Shown piece after piece: positions 1 to 10,675 of a DNA stretch of 64,000 nt. How positions within the stretch are numbered: the first letter of the stretch is position 1; each line of letters begins with the position of its first letter. The DNA lies in NCBI RefSeq assembly GCF_000006565.2, contig NC_031475.1, positions 4,573,601-4,637,600 of the forward strand, in the 5' to 3' direction. The position numbers and the translations under genes were made by a program. The notes beneath the pieces were generated by a model that ran no database searches, was not told the DNA's origin, and worked only from the letters and a program-made list of their open reading frames with translations. The DNA is from Toxoplasma gondii ME49. Its lineage: Eukaryota; Apicomplexa; Conoidasida; Eucoccidiorida; Sarcocystidae.

Positions 1-283
1 CTGCGCGTCTGTCATAGGTTTGGGAGATGGGCGGCTTGAACCGAATCAGGTAGACTGTGTACGCTGTTGACGCGATGAAGAACAATTTCATTGCAGTGTT
101 ATAAACAGATATGAAGTGGTACAGAAGATCCACATAGCGACTGCAGAAAACTAGCAGATACATCTCCTGCATGCGGCATGAGATCCCGACGCAGTTTTTC
201 GATCGTCGCAGCTTGAGAAGCAGCAAGACGATCGAAAGAAGGTGAAGCATATCACCAGCGAAACGAAAGGCATTCATCGCCAT
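1..283 (-). CDS. ERD2: KDEL/HDEL receptor (ERD2), 5' part, cut by window edge
   Basis: Reading the minus strand from the ATG at 283-281, the frame stays open to base 1 (94 codons plus one base) with no intron. The start MAMNAFRFAGDMLHLLS is followed by LLLKLRRSKNCVGIS, the segment CSRYVDLLYHFISVYNTAMK and the beginning of a further membrane helix. This is the ER-retention-signal receptor of the Golgi, a seven-helix protein that binds C-terminal K/HDEL at acidic pH and returns escaped ER residents through COPI vesicles. Arg7, Arg49 and Asp52 sit where the family has ligand-binding Arg5, Arg47 and Asp50 (family numbering from memory). Roughly the last 120 residues expected for the family lie outside the window. 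The reading frame has no stop inside the window. The gene is divergent from the acyltransferase at 3185. Confidence 0.93.
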   Translation of the reverse strand, partial: MAMNAFRFAGDMLHLLSIVLLLLKLRRSKNCVGISCRMQEMYLLVFCSRYVDLLYHFISVYNTAMKLFFIASTAYTVYLIRFKPPISQTYDRRA

Positions 284-3184
284 CTTGACTACGAGAACGG
301 TACAAAAATCCTACACGAAGTCGCTGCCTCTCCCACGCAGGTGAACGCGTCCTTCTGGTGCCGTACGCCGCGGAAACTCGCCCACGAAGAAACCCGACGA
401 TATGGAGGGACGCTTGGCACCTCGTACCTTTCTGGATAACCCAGATGTTTCCACGACCTCCACGCTTCGTTTCTACCGAGAATGCTCACGATGAGCCTCG
501 TGTTATCCGCGACGGATCTGCTATGCGATGATCAGCATCCTCTTGAAGGGGAAGAACCCACGTGCCCTACAGCTAGACACTCGTCGGGAATACAGTAAGT
601 GGCGCTACGCAGTTTTGACGGCTTTGTGCTCCTGCGTGCTGCTCTTCGTCGAGCTTCGCTACGAACCTGCAAAACCACATTTGAGACAGGGCCAAGTATA
701 AGACGCTTGCAACAGCTTGTAAAAGAAACCCGGCTTGCTCCAAACAGCAAAGAACAGGCTTCGAGTCCTCCCTGCCACTGCTTGTGCTTCGTTGTCCACA
801 CTCCACACTCAAAAAGAGAATCCATATTTACCGCTGACACACGGGAAATGTCTCTCGAAGATGGGATTTGCGTTCCTCTTCTACAAAAAGGTACCAGCCG
901 GCTCTAACATCCGATTTACAACCCTCCTGCTAGTCTGCGTCAAACACTGTTTGTTGTCTCTTGATGGTAGCATGTACGTCTCACTGCGAACAAGTTTTCC
1001 CTGGTCTCGGTAGCACCACTGCCCCCGAGGCAACGCTTCGGATCTTCCCTAAAACGAACAATATCTCCATTGTGTTCTTCGCCACCTCAGCAGTGCCACC
1101 TCGGATTCTCAGGTAAGATGGCGTAGGGTGAAGGAGAGACGCACGATGAAAATGCCACTATATCCTAGACGGCACACAAAAGTGCGACTTTCTCTGCGTT
1201 TTTGAGGAAGCCTTCGGGATGCAGAGTGTCCCAGAACCGAATAGCTCGGGTGAGGATCCCAAAGTAACTCGTGCCTCCCGTAACTCTTAACGGCCAGTAT
1301 CCGTTTTGGTCCACGCGGGCTCCCCTCTACTCCATAACTCAATTGGCGCTTTTCTGCATAACTCGACACTTACTTCGCTGCGGAAAGAAATTCGACAGGC
1401 GCAGGCGAACACCAAGAAAAAAGCCTGTCTCGACGGTTAGGAGTGGAAGTGAGGCACCCCATACAACCGTGGATATATACGGAGGTCGGCGATGAAACGC
1501 CAGCTCGAATTTCAGGAGGTTCGAAAACAACTTGTCCCCTTGCTTACACTAATTCCTGCGCTTCTACTCACGGAGTCGAAGCCGGCAATCTCATCGTATT
1601 CCCTGCTCGAATCCACGAGGAACAAACCCGCCGCCTTCTGTCGTATCGTGGAGCAGGCTGGGAGGCTTGTGGAGGGAGAGTGCACAGAAATGTACGGGAT
1701 ACCGGAACGCAGCCGAGGAGAAACGACTAGGATTCGACACACTGTACAAAAAATACAAATCCCTCCGCGATGAACCGGTCCAGGAAACGAACTCTGGCAC
1801 CCTTCCCGCGCTCTTCACCCCGAACGCGCACAGTAGCTCCACACTCTGCGTGCCTATACATGCTACCACCTCTCCTCCGGCACGCTCCTCACCCCATTTT
1901 TGGACGACTTCGTGCCACCAGCCAGCCTCTTTGTTGAGAAGGGGGAAGACGATCTGAGAAACGGAGCTTTTCAGACAGCCGTTACGCTCTGTAGAATTCG
2001 AAATTTGCGCTGACCGCAGAGAAACGCACACTTTCACACAGAATACACGCGTCGACATCACCAAATACGGGATTGCGAACACACATTCAACCCACCACAC
2101 TGGGGGCGGCCAAGAAAGACGAGACTCCAGCAACTGCTGGCGAAGACTGCTCTAGGTCACAGTCCTGAACATGCAATGTACGAACTGTCTGTAGAACTTC
2201 TTTGCAGCTAGCGAATTTGACGGTTGCAGAGGCTTTCCCAGGAAATCCAGTTAACGCCGTTGTTCAAAAACGGAAGAGCAACCACTGAATGAGACCGAAT
2301 CCCCGTGATCAGGTGCACGCTTTCGAGGCTGTCTGTCTCCTTGCCAAATACGACACACTAATACCCAGGAGGGTTGCCCACAACAAACAGCAAGCTTCGT
2401 TTATGGAGCCGGACTTCGTTTCTTTTGCCGTTATCCACTTTAACGTCGGATAGCCATCCCAAAAGAAACTCGCTCACATGCGTACTGGTTTCAGAATCGA
2501 GAGGTGACTTTTTCTGGCAACTCCGGCGCTAGTTCGCAAGGTGCTCGTGACTTTCTGGGATTCTCGCACTCGACTGTTTTTTGAGTCATTTCTTAAATGT
2601 TCTTTCAATCCCAATCCAATATTAGAAGTCGCTGGTGCTGGCCTTGGGATATGCTGAATCAAAGGGACGACCGTGCGGGCCTTTCCGCTTTGCCTCGTCT
2701 CAGTTCGTCGAAAACAACAAGCTTCGACGGTGAGACGGACCGGCCAAAAGTGAAACTCGTGTTTGGTGTTTATCGCCTGGTCAAGATCTTTAAGGAGTTT
2801 CTGAACCTTCTTCCGTAGCTGCTGAAGCGCCGCGATGTCTTGCTTGCGGAGCCTCGGTTTTACGACCAGGCTTTCTACCTGCAACACCGCGGAACGAAAC
2901 TGTGGCGGGCCTTTCCAATTTTGAATTCGCCTCATCTGGATCCCTTATTCCTTCTTGCGTACTGGAGCCGTCTACCAGAAAGGACTGTAGTGGCGTTGTA
3001 CGAGACTGTGTACACAGGCGCCGTGAAGTGACTCGCCTCTGTGCCATCTTACGGCGATCAGGTGCAGCCTTCGCAGCCGACACAACCTGCCTGAGTGGTT
3101 CTTTCTTTGTGATGGGATACGCCGCTTCAGGGAAGAAAGGACGAAATTCGTTGTCGACGGCCTACTCTCCGTCGCTTCTCCAAA
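284..3184. other. Divergent intergenic region between ERD2 and the WS/DGAT gene
   Basis: About 2.9 kb lies between two genes that point away from each other, so both promoters should be here. I recognise no conserved gene. The only stretch with some coding character is on the minus strand at about 2474-3083. It holds a lysine- and leucine-rich segment (around 2770-2880, containing LRKKVQKLLKDLDQAIN) that would form a helix and is preceded by an acceptor-like sequence ending in TGTTGCAG. It could be an exon of a short unrecognised gene or a chance open frame, so it is not called. Confidence 0.4.
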
Positions 3185-6100
3185 ATGGCTCTCGAGAAAT
3201 CGTCGCTCTGTGAACCCTCGAAGAGGGAGGCGTCGACGTCGTTTGTGTTTCTGACGTTTCTGCGCCGGCTCTTCTCCATCGCACTTTTTCGACCGACCAC
3301 CGAATTGTTCCTGTACATTTTGGATAGCATCATCATTTTGGTTGTATTTACTTACCACTCCGTCCTCTTCACATTCTGGCTTTTCTGCTCACTCTTCAAG
3401 CGGAGGAAACGAACCTCGCGGACCACGAACTGTGTCGATGATGCCAGCGCTGATGATGACTCTGTAAGAAAAGCGTGACGATAGCGCAAGGGTGCCGTTG
3501 CTAGAATGCCTGGTCTCACAGCGCCTTGATACGACAAACATGGTCACTCCTGAACTGGCTCGGGTACAATGAGAAGTCCAAACCGTAGACAACCCAGGAA
3601 AATGGCTTCAACTTGAGTCACTCAATCTTTATTGTCCTGGTGACCTGCAGCGTTTCGAGAGATTTTCACTCGTTTCGACTGCACGGACACCCGAACACCT
3701 GGTCGGCAACTGCGAGGAAGTTTGGTTGTCCGCTAGCGAAACCTATGCCTGTATTGCGTGCAGAAGCAAGAGAATTTGGACTGCCGCTACGGCGTGATGA
3801 CTTCTTCTTCTTCGCCGTTTTGTGGCCGTCTCCGTACGGTTTTTTCCCTCAGGCGTCAGGGGTGAAGACGGCTCTGGATTTCTTCAGCAGAAATGGGCTT
3901 CATCTGCATCATCAGTCTGGCATTTCTTTGTTTAGTTGCTTCTTTTTCAGGTATTGAGCGATGACGGGGGAAGCAACGTGGACTCCGAAGACGAATTCCG
4001 TCAGGATGTGCCTTCTGTCTCGGCGCTTCCCCGGCGTATGTCCTTCCCGAGTAGCAACCTGGCAGGAGTGCCTTTCCCGGAAGCCACAGGATGTCGCCAC
4101 CAAATGATTACCATTGCAATGTACTGCAACGAACTTCCTAGTCGAGAGGCACTGATCCATATCTGCCGGAAGCACCTCTTGAAGTACTTTCGCTTCAGGT
4201 AAGGATAGAAATCGGAGTTTTCCCGTAGGTTCACTCAGTTCTGGCATAGCGACTTGAAAGCCTAGGATTCCTTTGTAGATCTACACGGAGACGTGAATCC
4301 TTTGGACGGCAGAAGCAGAAGTGGCGCGAAAAAAAGCTTTTCTCCGCACGTTGTATTCCATGTTGAATACAGTGACTACAAAAAGCCAAAGTGCTCGCCA
4401 ATATATATTATCGGATTCGCTGCTTTCACTACCCACGGTCTTTACATGTCTCTTCCTACCAAAGCGCGACATGTGATTGGAGGAATAACCTTCTCTTCTT
4501 GTTTCCCTTCCAGACATTCACATTGAGGATAGATGCTGCCGTCGGACTGCACCGACCCTTACCGTAGCTGCTCGAGTTTTTTTCATCTTACGCTGTTCAA
4601 CGCCGCACACATTTGGACACATTTGCGTCCTGCCTTCCAGTTGTGTGGCACGATGACACCTTGCTTCCCTTCAGAATCCGAATTGGAGTTTATGGTGGGA
4701 CTAAATTTAGCACTATCCACCGGGTCGGATTCTTGTTGGCCTGACATTTGTTGAGGAACTGGGTGAACGCTTTTCACGCGTGGGGCGGACTGATGATACT
4801 CGACGCCTCTGTAGTGTAACCGCTGCTGAGACTGCACTGGTCTCCCACGGTCCACTGTCAACGACCCCGTTTCCCTCCGTGCAGAAATCAACACGTAGAC
4901 CACACGGAGCGGTTCGTCCCAACTGGTGTCTTGTCTCGCAGAGCAATTCCTGTGGTTGGTCGGTGGTCGTCTGTGTGGCGGGAAGTCCCTGTGGACTTGT
5001 CATGGCACATTCGCTCCGCCAGTGTTGCGGATGATGCCGCGCTTCACGCCTGGCTCGAAGATGTCATGGTCAAAGGTTACTCTTCCGACCACCCTCGGTG
5101 GGAAGTACATTTAGTTGAGAACCGCAGCTGCTCTAGCGGCGCAAGCGTGATTGCCAAGGGAAAGGGCGAGGCGACTCGTGAAGGTGGAACGGGGCGGGAC
5201 AGCCGATGCCCTAAGCAAACGGGCAAAAAGGGAGGTGACGGCGAGACTGCGACCAGCCATCACGCAAATTTAATTCCAAGCAGACATTTGATCGCCTTCA
5301 GGGTCGACCACTCGATAGGCGACGGCGTGTCGCTCGTTCAGGTGAGAGTAGGAACATCAGGAATTGGCGGACTGCATCTTCGATGCGTTCTCCATCTGTC
5401 GCTCAGTTGTTTCGTATTCGTTTTCTACTCATTTCGTGTTAGTTGTCTATCCGATTTTTATTGACTCTCTATTTGCTTTCCACTCATTTGTTGTCTCGTG
5501 ATTCGCGTTATGCCTGGCGACTTCTGAGCGTTTGTCAGACTTGTGTGTTGCGAGCGCCTTAGACACAGTTGAGTCGCGGCTGAGGCGAAGAGGGGATCTC
5601 GAAGAAAGTGGAGACGCCGCCGGTTTTCATTTCTACGGCACTTCCTTCCCGTGCTTTTTCGGGTTGCTTTCCAAATCATCCAACAGGCAGCATCGAAAGT
5701 TGTAACGGACGCCGAAGGCGTGCCCCTCTACATGCGCGGAGCTGTGGATGCATTCCGGAAGAACAATGCAGCGGAAACAAGGTTTAGATCCCCCATCAGC
5801 TACCTTGTTTACAAGGTGAGGTTCGTTGTCCGTGCGACTGAGAAGCGAGAGGATGAAAGGGATTTTCGTCTCTGCATAACAAATGTGTCGCGTAAGGAGA
5901 GGCATGTGCCCCTATCTTTGCGTAGGCCTTTCTTCGATAGGCTGCTTTGTTGACTGATCATGAAAATAGGATGCTACCGAGATGCATAGAGTGCTGGTGG
6001 CCTTTATTCGTTTTTGTGATACCTTTTTCTCGTCTTCGTGACTCTTTTTACTCGCCGTTGTGGCACCGTTTTCCATTGTATGCTTCGGTAAATCCGTCAA

Positions 6101-9100
6101 ATCTCCGTACTTTTTTATGTTCCTGTGTCCATCATCAGATCCGAATGGGCATCAGTCGATGGACAACACGTTGGCGTCGGTCGGATGAGTCGGGAACTCC
6201 GAGGCCGGAGCGGCATCAGACGCTAAGAGAATTCGCGCATTTCATCTACGCTGTCATCTACTCCTTGAAAGGGCCCCTTAGGGCCTTCGATGCAGAGACA
6301 CCAGTGTCCCGTCCGCACTCCTTCCGCAAGGAGTTCGGTCCCCGGTGGAACGGAAAGAGCAAGGTAAGGACTGCTGTCTCCATCTCCGTTTTGTTCATTC
6401 TCTACTGGTGTCTCGCGCTTCCCAAGGATGCATTCGTAAAACTACTCGATTGGTAACGCACGTAGGAGACGAAGCAAATTTATCAACTCTACACTGTGAA
6501 TACTACTCTGAGCACGTTGAAAATATTTTTGGAAAGAAAACATTTGGTATGTAATTAATCCACCAGGATTCAGGTAGCTATTGAGGGATATTCACGCGCC
6601 CCAAACTGAGGGAGTTTGTAGACAGCTCGGCAGCCTCTTAGTGGAACTTGCGTGGACAGGCGACTGTCACGAAAAACAAAGGTTCTTTTCGATGATTTCC
6701 GGACAGCTTGTCAGTGGTTGTTTGTAGTTAAACGGTAGACAACCCACTCGATTGAGTGCTCTCAATTTGATGGTCGTACATGCACGATATAGCGTTTGGA
6801 TGTAAAAGCAAAGATAGGGTGAGACACAAAGAGGGTGTGCTTCACGGCAGCAGGCATTCCGTCATCTTTCGCTTGAGCGAGGGTCGTGTCACGAGTTGAA
6901 AGGAGAATCCGGGATGGGACTTACAGACACGATCGTCGGTGCACTTTGAAGCTTTTTCATTAAGCAAATAGTAGATGAATTGATACAGAGGTGCTTCACA
7001 TGTGTTTATGGGTTTCCGATTCCCAGAGAGAGACACAGGTGGCTGTATAAGCCAGCCACAGCTGTCCATACACACACGTAGACGCTAACAGAGACGTAGG
7101 TTGGGGGGGGGGGGGGCAAGACAGATGTGGGAATCGTTTACTATAAATGGACAGACAGATAAAGGGAGATAGAGCCTTTCGTTTGTTTTGCTCCATGCGT
7201 TCCTCCTTTCTACTTAGCTGGCAAAAGCACCGCCGATCTCGCTCGCGTTTGTCAAGGCAATTCGCCAGGCTTCAGGAGTGCCTCTCAACGATGTTTTTCT
7301 TGCTGCATTCGCGGGTGCCATCAGAAGGTAAGCCCCATCGTGTCTTCGCACTGAGATTTCCTCTCGAATCTCAGAGAGGAATCTCAGACTAACGGGTGAC
7401 ATACATCGTAGCAAACCACGGGCTTGGATGGAACTGCTTTTGATACCGCAGACTGTGCGAGGAAATACCCTTCATAGTTTTTTTGAAGTGCATTATTTTC
7501 GTGTAACATCTTCGAGAGCCGGCCACACACTCTCAGTTTTTGGAAGACATGACAGGACATGTTCGAGGACCAAGCGTTTTCGTGCCGAAAGGAGAAAGCA
7601 TCTGAGCTATTCTGGACCGGATAGGTGGCAACTCGTAGGATTTTTGTGTTCCTCTATACGTCGAGGACTGGCCAGAAGGAAACAGAGCACTTTGTTTGCT
7701 TCTCAGGGCCTATCTGTTCCGAATCGTTTTGAGGCGCGTAGATTATTCTTGTGCGGGTCAGACGTTCTGGTTGTAGGCTGCTCGTCGTAAGCCCTCTAGG
7801 GACCGCGTTACCGAGGACGTCAGTATTTCTTTCACATGGCTGTAGCGGATACTGCTCAGGAGATCGAACAATGTTTTCGCAAAGACGGAATTCACGGTTC
7901 AGGTCCGTTTCTCTCCACGTTTTCTTGGCTGAAAATCTGACAAGCGATTCTGAACACTTCGTGCAACTGCGTGGCTCTGGGACTCAAAACAGGTACTGCG
8001 CCGCACTAGAATTCCACGACTTTGAGCAGGGGGATGCGAACCGGCCTCGTACTTTGAAGGCTCTTCTTGCATGCGCGTTTGCACGGTAAGACTCTCGAAG
8101 ACTGCGGCGTTTTGAAGAAGAACTAAGTGCACACTATTTGATAAAGAACTTCCACTGTCAAAACCGTTAGAGTTTCAAACATCTTCAAATCACGCAGCGG
8201 GAATGCAGCTGACAGCAACAGGGGAGGTTCGGTTCAAACCAGGATGTTTTTTTCCAGGATATAGATCTGCCGAGGCTCTTTGCTACTTGTGGACTTTTAC
8301 GAGCTGTTACCACTCAATACGATACAAGAAGACTCTGCAGATGCTAGTAAGATCAGTACCATCGTCCTTTGGGGATTGAGGCTTAGTATTTAGGACCACG
8401 GCGTGTCTAATGTCTGTACGGGGCAAAAACATGGTACCTGCGACGTTGAAATTGGGGCGCCTTGCGCTTTGTGTGCACAAGCATGCTTGCGACGTGTGTT
8501 TTTCTTCTATAGATCTCTGCAGGCATGTGATGATCCAGAATTGGCTCTTCGCAACAGATTTGTTTTGACATCCATTGAACTCGCCGTCGCGCAGGCCACT
8601 CCAAAAGAACGCCTGGAAGCCACGCACAAGGTACGCACGAAATGCGTCTCATGCCCAGCTTTCCTGGTCTTTACATGTTTTCCTAGAAGTCTTCTTTTTC
8701 CTTGCTTGGCTCCTCATGTTTCTCGACATTTTGAGCGGGCAGAGACGAAGGGCGTTCTTGATTTTCTTTTGCCGTGTGGACAACTGCGAAACAAGTAGAC
8801 CATTCAGGGTTTGTTAACAGAGAGCCACGTACCATAATCTTGAAAGACAGCAGTTACCGAGAATTTTAACGTAGCATTTAAGTGTACGCGACTTGTGATT
8901 GTGAATTTGTTCGACTTTGGTGCAGTGTCGGTTTAGACTCGTCCTCTGCGCGTGTCCTGCGCCAGCCATTTACATCTTCAATCTTCATAAATTGAAATGT
9001 GTCGGTTCCTTTCGCACTGTAAGTGCTTGCTCGAACGACTTTGCACTGGAGGCGGGGCTGCGCCGCCAGTTCGGAATGAAGAAAGTAAAGTCAAAACATC

Positions 9101-10675
9101 TTTTGAGAGTTGCCCAGAACCGACACAGCGCTCTTCGCGTGATGTTTGTCTTTCTTCAGATCACCCAGTGGATGAAAAAGTCCAAGCAGCCTCTCGTTGA
9201 CTTTGCCTGTCAGAACATCCTCGGCGGATATATTGTGCCAACCGGAATGCGGAAACAAATTGCCGCCGACCTCTTCAACAATCACTCGTTTGTCTTCGCG
9301 AATGTGCCCGCGTATCCGGTGCGCAAATCGTTTTTGTGTGGTGTCGATTCCCGGAGAGCCTTGCCGTGCGGCTGAGGCGCCGCGACAAACTATAACTGGA
9401 GCACGTTTCCAAACTCTTGGTTTTAGTGGTTTTTGCGCTTTGGAGAAACCTCGACTAGCCGTTGGTGTGCCCATACCCGCGGAATGCGTCGTGATAGAGA
9501 CACGAATAGAAAGCATGAAGCGGGAAGCACCGAACATATCGCATGCAATAGAGTCTTGGAATCGATATTGCACCGAACAGCAGGCGTGACTTCGGATAGT
9601 TTTGTTTTTCGTACAAGCATTTACGTTCCGAGTAACGCTGCCTCCGATTGTCTCGTGGATTGTCTACGTTATGTGCCAGTCGACTTGACAGTTAGGCATT
9701 AACTCGTGTGTAATGCATGCGTCGAAAGGCCCGAAGTCACTGCATTTCCCTGGCGTTTCGTTTTTATCGGATGTCAAGCGTGCGCTGTCATGTGCACAGG
9801 AACATTTCTATGTTGCAGGAGTCCGCATCGAGGACATCCAGGTGGCTTTCGTCAACTTGTTAACTCAGGTACGCGTCGCTGCCCGTCCTGGTTTCTTCAC
9901 ATAGGAGCGGAGATTTCTGTAGAAGGAAGGCGTGCAGTTCCAGGATCAGTGAAACACACGTATGAACGGTTTCCGATTGCACGAAGAGTGGCGCGTCTTT
10001 GTCGACTAGTTTTCAACCTTGACATGGCAACATGTCACCTACACTTGGAGCAAAGTTGTTTCAGTCTACTTTGTCTCCGTTTCCCGTTCCTCAGGTTGAA
10101 ATTTTGTCGTATGCTAATCGAGTGGCGTTCTCTATGGTCTACGACCCTGATGTGATCAAACAAGCAGATCTTCTACCGCAATTCTTTGTAGAGGTAAGAG
10201 GATCTGAGACGTGTATGACACGCGTACGCCATGCAGATGTAGGAGGGTGATTTCGGTGTGTCCCGGGTGAGATGTCTTGTCGATAAACTCGTTGATCGTC
10301 AGGCACCAGTAGCGCTGCACAGCTGAATAGCTCTATGCCCTGAATGCGTTTCGTGTTCGCGGTTTCAATCCCAAGTAGACGAGACGGTGTGACCCGCTTT
10401 TTTCGGTGAAGAAGTGGCCATGTAGCGTGCACCGCCAGTCGTCGAAAAGATTGTCTGGCAGGGAATAGTTTGTTTTTCGGGCCGCTAAGAGACTCCAGGA
10501 AGCAATGGAATAGATATTGTTCAGGCCTGTACATCAAGCTACTAACGCGTTGCATGAACAGTTTTTCTTTCGTCGGTATGCACACTTTCAGGAGCTGTTT
10601 GCGCTCGCCAAGGACTTCGAAGTGCCTGTTCCTGTCGAAGACGCTGCCCTCGCGAACTTTGCGAGACAATCGTAA
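3185..10675 (+). CDS. Wax ester synthase/acyl-CoA:diacylglycerol acyltransferase-like protein (12 exons)
   Basis: Exons 3185-3463, 3951-4198, 4942-5341, 5687-5815, 6139-6363, 7218-7327, 7993-8085, 8513-8630, 9160-9340, 9819-9868, 10095-10193 and 10592-10675 join in frame into 671 residues. The start is in a CAAAATGG context. Residues 40-71 are strongly hydrophobic, then FKRRKR, suggesting an N-terminal membrane anchor. The WS/DGAT fold follows: VPVDLSWHIR, HPRWEVHLVEN, the active-site motif DHSIGDG at 298-304, the family ND motif (PLNDVFLAAFAGAIRR, N451-D452), NVPAYP at 582-587 in place of SNVPGP, and a C-terminal ILSYANRVAFSMVYDP block. Family members transfer acyl chains from acyl-CoA to fatty alcohols or diacylglycerol. 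The first His of HHxxxDG is Asp, but the second (general-base) His is kept. About 45 extra basic residues (about 240-285) interrupt the core. The exon 9 donor GTGTCG was chosen over an upstream GTGCGC because only it gives the right phase. Substrate is unknown. Confidence 0.85.
7103..7116. repeat. Poly-G tract (14 G) in an intron
   Basis: Fourteen consecutive G residues lie in intron 5 of the WS/DGAT-like gene, about 100 bases before exon 6. Shorter G runs occur at 44057-44066, 47548-47556 and 54391-54399. Confidence 0.9.

Noticed and set aside
9301..9318. Earlier donor for WS/DGAT exon 9 after NVPAYP (GTGCGC)
   Set aside because: It leaves the next exon out of frame. The donor after 9340 restores VRKSFLCGVRIEDIQ, which fits the family.
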